From: CACKLF01 sp002725175
GTDB lineage: Bacteria > Pseudomonadota > Alphaproteobacteria > Rhodobacterales > Rhodobacteraceae
Length of the DNA: 22,515 bases
Direction of reading: 5' to 3'
Assembly (NCBI GenBank): GCA_002725175.2
Contig: PBQX02000100.1
Coordinates: 1 to 22,515 of the forward strand
The notes under the pieces are model-generated. The model was not told the DNA's origin. It did not search any database and saw only the letters and a list, made by a program, of their open reading frames with translations. The position numbers were made by a program, and so were the translations under genes. Positions within the stretch are counted from its first letter, which is position 1. Every line of letters starts with the position of its first letter. Positions 1-7,174 of the stretch are shown one piece after another.

Positions 1-93
1 ACTAACTATCAAGAGGAATTTTCAGATTTTGATGGCAAATTCATTACAACTTTTAATATAATTTGTTTTACAGGATGGAAGAAACAGATTTAA
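1..93 (+). CDS. C-terminal end of a SAM-dependent methyltransferase-like protein (5' truncated by window)
   Basis: The frame opening at base 1 stays open for 30 codons and ends at TAA 91-93. The peptide carries the segment KFITTFNIICFTGWKK. This resembles the extreme C-terminus of the BioC/NDUFAF5-like class I methyltransferases of alphaproteobacteria, which typically end with a pattern like ATFEIIYLTGWAP. The methyltransferase core (SAM-binding glycine loop) would lie upstream of the window and cannot be seen. It runs in the same direction as hemH, about 140 bases away. The assignment rests only on this short tail, so it is tentative. It could also be the end of an unrelated protein. Confidence 0.5.
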   Translation, partial: TNYQEEFSDFDGKFITTFNIICFTGWKKQI

Positions 94-232
94 ATTTGAG
101 AAAATGAAAAACATTAGTTGATATATTATAATAAAGTAGGTAGTTGGTATTTCACGACACAGCTGCATTTCATTTTAAAAAAATTTAGTGAATTAAGAAC
201 TATATGAGATGTAAGTATTTGTATTATTAGTA

Positions 233-1318
233 ATGAAAGATTTCACTCAAAATATCAGTGTAGAGATGGAAAAGAACAAGTTTGAGGAAGTCAAGCTTCC
301 TCATGAACATCCGAAAGTAATAAAACCTAAAGTTGGGATACTTATTGCAAATTTGGGGACACCTGACTCAACAGGCTATTGGGCTGTAAGAAGATACCTG
401 AGTGAATTTCTGTCGGATAGACGTGTCATAGATTATACGCCTTGGATTTGGCAAATTATTCTTCAGACTATAATTCTTAGTAGGAGACCTTTTTCTAGTG
501 GAGCTGCTTATAAGTCAATATGGAACAATGAAAAAAATGAAAGCCCGTTACTTACAAACGTGCGTAACCAAGCTGAAAAGCTAAGAGATAGTTTAAAGAA
601 GAGATTTGGTGAAAGTGTAATAGTTGAATTTTGTATGAGATATGGCAACCCTTCAACTATAAAAACGATTAACGAAATGAAAGAAAAAGGTTGTGATAGA
701 ATCGCTTTCCTGCCGCTTTATCCTCAATACAGTGCAGCTACAACTGGAACGGCAAATGATCAGGCTTTTAGGGCTTTGATTAAACTTAAATGGCAGCCAT
801 CTATTAGAACTATTCCTTCATATTTTGACAAGCCTGGTTATATTAAATGTTTAGCCAACTCTGTATTAGAAAAGTATAATGCACTTCAAAGTAAGCCAGA
901 ACATCTTGTCGTTTCTTATCATGGGGTGCCAGAGAGATATCTTTTGGCTGGCGATCCCTATCACTGTCAATGTCAAAAAACTACCAGATTATTAAGAGAA
1001 GAGCTGGGTTGGAAAGAAGAAATAATTACAACAACTTTTCAATCTAAGTTCGGTCCTGGAAAGTGGTTGGGGCCGGCAACAGTGGACTTTGTCTCAGATC
1101 TAGCTAAGGAAGGGAAAAATAGGATAGCAGTTATAGCTCCAGCTTTTTCTTCAGATTGCATCGAAACTTTGGAGGAAATAGAAGAAGAAATTAGAGAAAG
1201 TTTTTTGGGATCTGGCGGTAAAGAATTTAACTATATTGAATGTTTAAATAGTCGGGATGATCACATAGATTTCCTGCATCAGTTAATTGTTAATGAAACC
1301 AAAGGCTGGTTAAGTTGA
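233..1318 (+). CDS. hemH: Ferrochelatase (protoporphyrin IX + Fe2+ to haem)
   Basis: 361 residues, normal for the family. HemH inserts ferrous iron into protoporphyrin IX, the last step of haem synthesis, in the cytoplasm or at the inner membrane face. Visible landmarks are the N-terminal GILIANLGTPD (35-45), RRYLSEFLSDRRVI (53-66), and SYHGVPERY (228-236), whose His230 matches the active-site His. FQSKFGPGKWLGPAT (269-283) and AFSSDCIETLEEI (304-316) follow; Glu311 matches the second catalytic residue. Cys309 stands where animal enzymes have His, as is usual in alphaproteobacteria. The first 33 residues are a poorly conserved lead. An internal ATG at 266 is an alternative start, and neither start has a strong Shine-Dalgarno sequence. 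hemF lies in the same window, and both supply haem for the bc1 genes. Confidence 0.95.
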   Translation: MKDFTQNISVEMEKNKFEEVKLPHEHPKVIKPKVGILIANLGTPDSTGYWAVRRYLSEFLSDRRVIDYTPWIWQIILQTIILSRRPFSSGAAYKSIWNNEKNESPLLTNVRNQAEKLRDSLKKRFGESVIVEFCMRYGNPSTIKTINEMKEKGCDRIAFLPLYPQYSAATTGTANDQAFRALIKLKWQPSIRTIPSYFDKPGYIKCLANSVLEKYNALQSKPEHLVVSYHGVPERYLLAGDPYHCQCQKTTRLLREELGWKEEIITTTFQSKFGPGKWLGPATVDFVSDLAKEGKNRIAVIAPAFSSDCIETLEEIEEEIRESFLGSGGKEFNYIECLNSRDDHIDFLHQLIVNETKGWLS

Positions 1319-1352
1319 ATTTTTTGTAGGTTTCTGTTTTTTTGTTGGAGCC

Positions 1353-1368
1353 AAAATGATATCATTTT
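1353..1368. promoter_or_regulatory. Perfect 16-bp palindrome upstream of the aminotransferase gene
   Basis: AAAATGATATCATTTT is self-complementary over all 16 bases. It lies between the hemH stop (1318) and the aminotransferase start (1396), and a T follows on the right arm. It is short and has no loop, so a dimeric-protein operator is more natural than an RNA hairpin. No recognised regulator consensus fits closely. An AT-rich palindrome of this size could arise by chance. Confidence 0.3.
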
Positions 1369-1395
1369 TCGAACTTTTAAGAAAAGGAGTTGGCG

Positions 1396-2301
1396 ATGAT
1401 TTCCACACATTCGTCGGAAAATGACCCGAGAAACGAAAAAATATTTATTTATATCAATGGAAAATTATATCCTAAAAAGGAAGCAAAAATATCTGTTTAT
1501 GATAGTGGCTTCTTACTGGGTGATGGTGTCTGGGAAGGTATTAGATTACATAATTCAGAATGGATTTTTTTAGACCAACACTTGAGCAGATTTTTTGAAG
1601 CTGCAAAGGCGACGGGCATAGATGTTGGCCTAGGCAAAGAAGAGTTATTCTCTATACTAGAAAAAACACGCACTAAAAATAAGATGACTCACGATGTGCA
1701 TGCCAGATTGATGCTAACAAGGGGAGAAAAAATCCGTCCATTTCAGCATCCAGATCTTTCTATTTATGGGTCTACTCTGGTTATTATAATGGAGCATTCA
1801 ATACCATTAACTAAGGACTCTAATAAGAAAATTAGATTGGTCACTGTGCCTCAAGTTAGAGGCTTGCCTATGAGTCAAGATCCTAAGTTAAATAGCCATT
1901 CTAAGCTGAATTGTGTCCTTGCTTGTATTCAGGCTAAGGAAGCGGGTGGTGATGAAGCTCTGATGTTGGATCCTCATGGTTTTGTCAATACTACCAATGC
2001 ATGCAACTTCTTTATTGTCAGATCAGGAGAGGTTTGGACGTCAACTGGAGATTATTGTATGAACGGCATTACCCGTTCAAAGGTAATAAAACTTTGCAGA
2101 GAGGAAGGGATTTTGGTAAAGGAAAAAAACTTTAGTCTGGTAGAAACATATAGCGCTGATGAAGCATTTATTACGGGTACTTTTGCGGGTCAGACAAATA
2201 TCTTTGAAATCGACGGTAAAAGGATAGGGACTTCGGAAACACCTATTACAGATAGGATTAAAGAGCTTTATCGGAAAGAAATTGGATATGATGAAAACTA
2301 G
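1396..2301 (+). CDS. Class IV PLP-dependent aminotransferase (branched-chain/D-amino-acid aminotransferase-like), substrate unknown
   Basis: 301 residues from ATG 1396. The start is fixed by a strong AAGGAG six bases upstream (1384-1389); a TTG at 1390 abuts that site and is rejected. The fold-type IV signature is clear: YINGKLYPKKEAKISV, then GFLLGDGVWEGIR (38-50), the presumed PLP lysine K170 in SKLN, then EALMLDPHGFV and NGITRSKV. The Glu that normally contacts the PLP pyridine nitrogen (V-x-E in relatives) is Thr199 here (GFVNTTNACNFF). Overall it looks closer to plant 'branched-chain-aminotransferase-like' proteins than to housekeeping IlvE. Its last codons overlap the start of the sulfotransferase-like gene, so the two are probably translationally coupled. 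Transaminase activity is inferred, and a lyase or other PLP chemistry is possible. Confidence 0.85.
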   Translation: MISTHSSENDPRNEKIFIYINGKLYPKKEAKISVYDSGFLLGDGVWEGIRLHNSEWIFLDQHLSRFFEAAKATGIDVGLGKEELFSILEKTRTKNKMTHDVHARLMLTRGEKIRPFQHPDLSIYGSTLVIIMEHSIPLTKDSNKKIRLVTVPQVRGLPMSQDPKLNSHSKLNCVLACIQAKEAGGDEALMLDPHGFVNTTNACNFFIVRSGEVWTSTGDYCMNGITRSKVIKLCREEGILVKEKNFSLVETYSADEAFITGTFAGQTNIFEIDGKRIGTSETPITDRIKELYRKEIGYDEN

Positions 2302-3031
2302 ACTTGCTGTTTGGTCTGGACCAAGAAATATTTCAACATCTTTAATGCGGAGTTTTTCAAATCGAGGGGATTGCAAAGTTATGGACGAACCCTTTTATGG
2401 TGCCTATTTATTTAAAACTAGAAAGTGTCATCCACTCAGAGATGAAATAATCAAAAATATGAGTACAAACTATAATGAGATTGCTAAGAGATGCTCTGAA
2501 TCAAATTTTTCAGAAAAAATTCTCTATCAAAAGCAAATGGCACATCACATATGTTCAGAACTAGATTTGAAGTTTTTGGATAGAGTGCATAATATTTTTC
2601 TGATTAGAGAGCCAGAATATGTTGTAAGAAGTTTTAACGAAAAAGTGGAAAATTTTGGATTAGAAGATATTGGAATTAAGCAACAGCTTAGGATATTCGA
2701 ATATCTCTTAGAAAAAACAGGCAGAGCGCCTTTTGTATTTTCATCATCGGATTTACTAGCTAAACCAGAAGAAACTTTACGCAAGATTTGCAAACACGCA
2801 GGAATTAAGTTTTCTGAAAAGATGCTTTCTTGGCCAGAAGGTCCTCATCCAGACGATGGTATTTGGGGAAAAATTTGGTATCACAACACTAACAAAAGCA
2901 CCAGCTTCATCTCCGGGAACTCTAGGAAAGTGAACCTCACAGTCTATCAGAAATCAATAGTGGATCAAGCTTACCCCTATTACCAAAAATTAGACACCTT
3001 TCGAAGAAAGTTTTTGAAGCTTGACATCTAA
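2288..3031 (+). CDS. Sulfotransferase-like P-loop protein coupled to the aminotransferase gene
   Basis: 247 residues from ATG 2288, which overlaps the upstream gene by 14 bases; GGAAAG at 2273-2278 is a plausible ribosome site. ATG 2291 and an upstream TTG at 2282 are alternatives. The N-terminus LAVWSGPRNISTSLMRSF (6-23) resembles the 5'-phosphosulfate loop of sulfotransferases. IFLIREPEYVVRSF (103-116) occupies the place of the 3'-phosphate-binding motif. A conserved-looking GPHPDDGIW segment lies near the C-terminus. No signal peptide or membrane segment is evident, so it should be cytoplasmic. From memory, plant proteins such as Arabidopsis At3g05190 fuse a very similar domain to a class IV aminotransferase. 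Neither PAPS use nor a sulfated product is shown by the sequence. Confidence 0.75.
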   Translation: MMKTRLAVWSGPRNISTSLMRSFSNRGDCKVMDEPFYGAYLFKTRKCHPLRDEIIKNMSTNYNEIAKRCSESNFSEKILYQKQMAHHICSELDLKFLDRVHNIFLIREPEYVVRSFNEKVENFGLEDIGIKQQLRIFEYLLEKTGRAPFVFSSSDLLAKPEETLRKICKHAGIKFSEKMLSWPEGPHPDDGIWGKIWYHNTNKSTSFISGNSRKVNLTVYQKSIVDQAYPYYQKLDTFRRKFLKLDI

Positions 3032-3033
3032 CT

Positions 3034-3063
3034 GCTAAAAAAGAATTGGGCTTAATTCTTAGC
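3034..3063 (-). terminator. Rho-independent terminator after pnp
   Basis: Read on the minus strand directly after the pnp stop codon, AAGAATT, a six-base loop and AATTCTT form a 7-bp stem (3041-3060). A run of six T residues follows. The T-run is on the minus-strand side, so this mainly ends the rbfA-pnp transcript. It may also slow the convergent sulfotransferase-like transcript ending at 3031. The stem is AT-rich, so efficiency may be moderate. Confidence 0.6.
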
Positions 3064-5199
3064 CTAGTCTTTCTTTTCTGTCTTTTCAGTTTTTATCTCT
3101 TCTCCCGTTTCCTGATCTACAACTTTCATTGATAGTCGTACTTTTCCACGGTCATCAAACCCCAATAATTTAACTTTTACTTCTTGCCCTTCCTTTAGCA
3201 CGTCTTTAGGATGATTCACCCTTTCATTGGCCAATTGGCTTACGTGAACTAATCCATCACGCTTACCAAAGAAGTTCACAAAAGCCCCGAAATCCATTAT
3301 TTTCACTACTTTGCCTGTATATATTTGGCCGGCTTCTGGCTCATCAACAATATCTTTAATCATTTTAATGGCATGGTCTATTTTATCTGAATCGGTAGAT
3401 GCTATTTTCACTATGCCGTCATCATTAATATCTACTTTGGCACCAGATACCTCAACTATTTCTCTTATAACTTTACCTCCAGAACCTATAACTTCCCGAA
3501 TCTTATCTGTAGCTACCTGCATTGTTTCTATTTTGGGGGCATGCACCGAGAATTGGCCTGCAGTAGAAAGAGCCTTAGACATCTCTCCCAAAATGTGCAG
3601 ACGGCCTTCTTTAGCTTGATCGAGGGCTTTGGCCATAATTTCGGATGTTATCCCTGCCACCTTAATATCCATTTGCAAGGATGTTATGCCTTCGCTTGTA
3701 CCCGCAACTTTAAAATCCATATCCCCTAAATGATCTTCATCTCCTAAAATATCGGTTAATACAGCAAATTCTTTCCCATCTAAAATTAAACCCATAGCAA
3801 CACCTGCAACTGGCGCCTTTAAAGGTATGCCTGCATCCATCATTGAAAGAGATCCTCCACACACCGAAGCCATAGAGGAAGAACCGTTTGATTCAGTAAT
3901 TTCTGAAACTATCCTTATGGTGTAAGGAAAGTCTGTGGAAGCAGGCAAAACAGCTTGTAAAGCTCTCCAAGCTAATTTTCCATGTCCAATTTCACGCCTT
4001 CCAGGACCAGCATTTCTTCCACATTCTCCAACAGAATAGGGAGGAAAATTGTAGTGCAACATGAAATTAGATCTCCCAGAACCATGCAAAGCATCTATCA
4101 TTTGTTCATCATCACCAGTTCCTAAAGTCGTAATAACTAAGCCTTGAGTTTCGCCTCTAGTAAATAGTGCAGAACCATGAGTCCTTGGTAGCAAGCTGGT
4201 TTCACATATTATTGGCCTGACAGTGTTCAAGTCTCGACCATCTATTCTATTTCCCTTTGATAATATATCTCCGCGTACAATTTCAGATTCAACTTCCTTA
4301 ATGCAACTATCTAGGTTTTCGTCATCAAGTTGATCTTCAGATAGGCTTTCCTTTATCTTTTCTACTGATTCATGAATTGCTAATTGTCTTTTAATCTTAT
4401 CAGTGATCGAAAATGCTTTTCGAAGATCTTTTTCCCCAGCCTTTTTAATGGCCTTTAGGAGTTCAGAGCTATCACTTGGTGTAAATTCAAAGGGTTCATT
4501 TGCGCCCTCTTCAGCCATTGAGATTATTAAGTCAATGACTGGTTGCATCATCTTGTGGCCATATTCGACCGCTCCTAGCATTTCTTTTTCCGAAAGTTCA
4601 TAGGCTTCAGATTCAACCATCATCACAGCATCTTTTGTCCCCGCAATCACAAGATCAAGCCGTTGCTCTGGGTTATCTCTTAATTTTTCCATGTCATCGA
4701 CAGAAGGATTTAAAATATAAGCACCCTCAGAATATCCGACCCGGGCACAGCCTATAGGCCCTCTGAATGGAGCGCCAGACAATGTTAAGGCTGCGGATGC
4801 CGCTATCATAGCAACAATATCTGGATCATTTTCAGAGTCGTAACTTAATACAGTACAGGTTACTTGGACTTCATGCTTAAATCCTTCAACAAACAGGGGT
4901 CTAATAGGTCTATCAATTAGTCTACTTGTAAGAGTTTCCTTCTCTGTTGGTCGAGCTTCTCTTTTAAAGAACCCTCCCGGAATTTTACCCGCTGCGTAAT
5001 ATTTTTCTTGATAATTTACAGTCAGGGGAAAAAAATCTTGCCCAGGCTTTGCTGTTTTAGCAAATACGACTGCAGCTAAAACTGAAGTTTCGCCGTAAGT
5101 TGCTAAAACTGCGCTATCTGCTTGTCTTGCAATTTTTCCAGTTTCTAATGTCAGGGTATCATGTCCCCATTTCATTGATTTATTAATTATCTTAAACAT
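3064..5199 (-). CDS. pnp: Polyribonucleotide nucleotidyltransferase (PNPase)
   Basis: 711 residues, the same length as the E. coli enzyme. PNPase is a trimeric 3'-5' phosphorolytic exoribonuclease that also makes heteropolymeric tails and acts in mRNA decay. Two RNase PH domains are visible. The first contains FFKREARPTEKETLTSRLI. The second runs from about residue 320 to 540, with RIDGRD, SGRSNFMLHYNFPPYSVGE and the catalytic GDEDHLGDMDFKVAG aspartates. A KH domain follows (VIGSGGKVIREI, about 550-615), then an S1 domain (GKVVKIMDFGAFVNFF, about 620-692) and a charged tail. The ATG at 5199 has an AAAAGGAA ribosome site six bases upstream. It is downstream of rpsO, the classical order, and a terminator follows it. 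Confidence 0.98.
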   Translation of the reverse strand: MFKIINKSMKWGHDTLTLETGKIARQADSAVLATYGETSVLAAVVFAKTAKPGQDFFPLTVNYQEKYYAAGKIPGGFFKREARPTEKETLTSRLIDRPIRPLFVEGFKHEVQVTCTVLSYDSENDPDIVAMIAASAALTLSGAPFRGPIGCARVGYSEGAYILNPSVDDMEKLRDNPEQRLDLVIAGTKDAVMMVESEAYELSEKEMLGAVEYGHKMMQPVIDLIISMAEEGANEPFEFTPSDSSELLKAIKKAGEKDLRKAFSITDKIKRQLAIHESVEKIKESLSEDQLDDENLDSCIKEVESEIVRGDILSKGNRIDGRDLNTVRPIICETSLLPRTHGSALFTRGETQGLVITTLGTGDDEQMIDALHGSGRSNFMLHYNFPPYSVGECGRNAGPGRREIGHGKLAWRALQAVLPASTDFPYTIRIVSEITESNGSSSMASVCGGSLSMMDAGIPLKAPVAGVAMGLILDGKEFAVLTDILGDEDHLGDMDFKVAGTSEGITSLQMDIKVAGITSEIMAKALDQAKEGRLHILGEMSKALSTAGQFSVHAPKIETMQVATDKIREVIGSGGKVIREIVEVSGAKVDINDDGIVKIASTDSDKIDHAIKMIKDIVDEPEAGQIYTGKVVKIMDFGAFVNFFGKRDGLVHVSQLANERVNHPKDVLKEGQEVKVKLLGFDDRGKVRLSMKVVDQETGEEIKTEKTEKKD

Positions 5200-5231
5200 A
5201 ACGTTCCTTTTACCTACTCTTATTAAGAAAT

Positions 5232-5248
5232 ACTTTGATTAACAAAGT
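5232..5248 (-). promoter_or_regulatory. Small hairpin in the rpsO-pnp spacer
   Basis: ACTTTG and CAAAGT, separated by five bases, form a perfect 6-bp inverted repeat within the 118-base gap between rpsO and pnp. In E. coli the same gap carries a stem processed by RNase III and then PNPase for autoregulation of pnp. Position suggests a comparable role here, but this stem is far shorter and the analogy is inference only. Confidence 0.3.
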
Positions 5249-5317
5249 TTTGATTCTCATATATTGGAATTTCATTTATTTTGCTTGTGCCAACCGTAAA
5301 GCAGTTCTTTTTATTAT

Positions 5318-5587
5318 TTACCTTCTCAAACTAAGTCGTTTGATGATATCTTGGTACCTGCTTTCATTTTTTTGTTTTACATAATCTAGCAATTTTCGCC
5401 TTAGGGATACCATTTTCAATAAACCACGTCGCGAGTGATTGTCCTTTTTGTGTATCTTAAAATGTTCGGTTAATGTGTTAATTCTGCTGGTAAGAATTGC
5501 TATCTGCACTTCTGGAGAACCTGTGTCCCCCTTTTTTAACGCAAATTCTTTTATAGTTTCCGTCTTTTTTTCTGATGTTATCGACAT
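5318..5587 (-). CDS. rpsO: Small ribosomal subunit protein uS15
   Basis: 89 residues, the standard S15 length. S15 binds the central domain of 16S rRNA early in 30S assembly. The protein shows the expected ALKKGDTGSPEVQIAILTSR (17-36), then HFKIHKKDNHSRRGLL and the basic C-terminus LDYVKQKNESRYQDIIKRL. The ATG at 5587 is preceded by AGGAG nine bases upstream. The gene sits between a DUF1643 gene and pnp, in the usual rpsO-pnp order. A candidate promoter and an imperfect hairpin lie in its leader, where S15 feedback control is common in bacteria. Confidence 0.98.
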   Translation of the reverse strand: MSITSEKKTETIKEFALKKGDTGSPEVQIAILTSRINTLTEHFKIHKKDNHSRRGLLKMVSLRRKLLDYVKQKNESRYQDIIKRLSLRR

Positions 5588-5608
5588 CTCTTTTCTCCTA
5601 ATTGACGT

Positions 5609-5633
5609 CTAGCCAGGATGTCGTCCAGCCTAG
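5609..5633 (-). promoter_or_regulatory. Imperfect leader hairpin upstream of rpsO (candidate S15 autoregulatory element)
   Basis: On the minus strand CTAGGCTGGA and TCCTGGCTAG flank a five-base loop. They pair at eight of ten positions, with two internal mismatches. The structure lies 21 bases upstream of the rpsO ATG, just before its AGGAG ribosome site. S15 represses its own mRNA through structurally diverse leader RNAs in several bacterial groups, so the placement fits. I cannot match it to a specific known S15 leader class. Confidence 0.35.
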
Positions 5634-5654
5634 AAGATTTCATTATTATTGGCG

Positions 5655-5683
5655 TGTATAGAGAATTTTTATCCATTTGGAAA
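5655..5683 (-). promoter_or_regulatory. Candidate sigma70-type promoter for rpsO-pnp
   Basis: On the minus strand TTTCCA (5683-5678) and TATACA (5660-5655) match the -35 and -10 consensus at four of six bases each, with an ideal 17-base spacer. Transcription would begin near 5648 and the leader would include the hairpin at 5609-5633. A promoter between truB and rpsO is known in E. coli. The motif quality is only moderate. Confidence 0.35.
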
Positions 5684-5706
5684 GGCAAAAATATTTGCAT
5701 GCTAAT

Positions 5707-6231
5707 TTAAGTCCAAAGCATTATTTCTTTTGCATAACTGACATAAAGGGGATGCTTTGGTTGATTATTTCCTGTTAAACCAAGGCAAAAAATATTTAAG
5801 GAATTTTTAGTTAATATTTCTTTAACGATATCTCCTCGGTTTAATATTACACCGTTAGTGCCCCATCCACAGATTACGACCGGCTCAGAGGGTCCATCTT
5901 TTAGCCAATCACAAGCTGCTAGTATGGTTTTATCATTCTTAGGGCCTATAGGTTCGGGTTCTATTAATAAATTCTTAGGATTCTTACTGCTAAAAGCGAA
6001 AAGATTACAAATCCTCATGGAACCAAAACCAAGAGAAGAAACTCTTTTCCGGCATCTAAGGATTGTGGGATCATCAGATTTTTCATTTGCAGTGGATGGG
6101 TTAAGTAATAATATAAGAACTCTTGGTGCTTTGGGGCTCCACTCTCTACTTAAGCTATATCGATATTTCATACATGCTGAATACTCAGCTCTGGAGTGCA
6201 TACCATCTTTATTAAATTTTCTTATTATCAT
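5707..6231 (-). CDS. DUF1643 family protein, function unknown
   Basis: 174 residues. It matches the DUF1643 pattern: an N-terminal CMKYRYSLSREW, then LILLLNPSTANEKSDDPTI (39-57) and RVSSLGFGSMRICNLFAF. A central VVICGWGTNG and the C-terminal LGLTGNNQPKHPLYVSY complete it. No signal peptide or membrane segment is seen, so the protein is probably soluble. It starts 17 bases after the truB stop and precedes rpsO by about 120 bases, so it is likely co-transcribed with rbfA and truB. Its role is not known. The position invites a link to RNA or ribosome biology, but it may simply be a passenger. The ATG at 6231 has only a weak ribosome site. Confidence 0.85.
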   Translation of the reverse strand: MIIRKFNKDGMHSRAEYSACMKYRYSLSREWSPKAPRVLILLLNPSTANEKSDDPTILRCRKRVSSLGFGSMRICNLFAFSSKNPKNLLIEPEPIGPKNDKTILAACDWLKDGPSEPVVICGWGTNGVILNRGDIVKEILTKNSLNIFCLGLTGNNQPKHPLYVSYAKEIMLWT

Positions 6232-6248
6232 TTCGATTAAAGGTTCAT

Positions 6249-7157
6249 TCAGGAAAAGATGTTAAGAATTCTTTTTGGTGAAAAAACCTCCCCATCAATT
6301 ATTCCTATGGCAATAGGATTCTCTTTATAGCTTGCCCATACCTCAGATTTAANTCCCTCAGAAGTACTCTCAATTTTAATTGATTGCCCATTTTTTATTC
6401 TGTTGTACTGAAGTTCGTTGCATTTGATTTCTCTAATATGTTTGAGGACTTCTTGGGTNGGTAGAATTAAATCTATTAGTTCATTTTNTTCTAGTGTCTT
6501 TAGCAGCGAAAATTCAATGGANCTTTTTATATCCATTCCTCCCGAANATGTTCTCCTTATATCTTTGGCNTAACCAAAACAGNCCAAAGCATTGCCTACA
6601 TCTCGTGCAATTGATCTCACATAAGTTCCTTTGCCACAGCTCAAGAAAAATTCTGCGGTATTTTTGTCCCAGACTTTTATGAGATCAAGTTTGAATACTT
6701 GAATATTAGCGGGCCTTAAATTAACANCTTGTCCACTACGTGCCAGGTCATATGCTTTTTTACCATTGATTTTTTTTGCCGAAAAAATAGGAGGCATTTG
6801 CTTTAAATTACCTAAAAATAAAGGNAAAATATCAAGAATTTCATATTTNTCTGGTCTTTTTTTGCTCTCNTTAATTATTTTGCCCTCNGAATCATCACTA
6901 TCTGTTTGCTTCCCCCAGACTATTTTAAATGTATATTTCTTTTCTGTGTTTGTCTGATAGGGGATTGTTTTGGTAGATTCCCCCAAGGCNACTGCCAAAA
7001 CACCGGTTGCTTCTGGATCAAGAGTTCCCGCGTGTCCAATCTTTTTGGGTTTCAAAATACGCTTAATAGTTGAAACAACGTTAAAAGAACTAATTCCTCT
7101 CGGTTTGTCTACTATTAACCATCCATTAATTGCATTATGATTAAGAGTTTTTCTCAT
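6249..7157 (-). CDS. truB: tRNA pseudouridine(55) synthase
   Basis: 302 residues. TruB converts U55 in the T-loop of tRNAs to pseudouridine and also acts as a tRNA chaperone. The catalytic motif GHAGTLDPEATGVL (41-54) is intact, with nucleophile Asp47. KPRGISSFNVV (18-28), the KKYTFKIVWGKQTDSDD segment and GTYVRSIARDVG are also typical. A PUA-like C-terminus may be present (the segment around GQSIKIES). Thirteen ambiguous bases fall inside the gene; none destroys the frame. It lies 17 bases downstream of rbfA and 17 bases upstream of the DUF1643 gene, which suggests a single operon. Confidence 0.95.
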   Translation of the reverse strand: MRKTLNHNAINGWLIVDKPRGISSFNVVSTIKRILKPKKIGHAGTLDPEATGVLAXALGESTKTIPYQTNTEKKYTFKIVWGKQTDSDDXEGKIIXESKKRPXKYEILDIXPLFLGNLKQMPPIFSAKKINGKKAYDLARSGQXVNLRPANIQVFKLDLIKVWDKNTAEFFLSCGKGTYVRSIARDVGNALXCFGXAKDIRRTXSGGMDIKXSIEFSLLKTLEXNELIDLILXTQEVLKHIREIKCNELQYNRIKNGQSIKIESTSEGXKSEVWASYKENPIAIGIIDGEVFSPKRILNIFS

Positions 7158-7174
7158 ACTCTAAATTTCTTTAC

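Noticed and set aside
96..132. Promoter for hemH built from TTGAGA (96-101) and TATAAT (127-132)
   Set aside because: The spacer is 25 bases, too long for a sigma70 promoter, and no better -35 box lies at 16-18 bases.
1390..1395. TTG at 1390 as the aminotransferase start
   Set aside because: The AAGGAG ribosome site abuts it with no spacing; ATG 1396 has a proper six-base spacer.
1319..1395. tRNA gene in the hemH-aminotransferase gap
   Set aside because: The 77-base length fits, but the sequence is T-rich and does not fold into a cloverleaf and lacks the T-loop consensus.
3311..4603. Plus-strand open frames inside pnp
   Set aside because: They are antisense shadows of a strongly conserved gene, with no ribosome sites and no recognisable products.
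5858..6265. 135-codon plus-strand frame opposite the DUF1643 gene
   Set aside because: It is fully antisense to a recognisable family protein and its product resembles nothing known.
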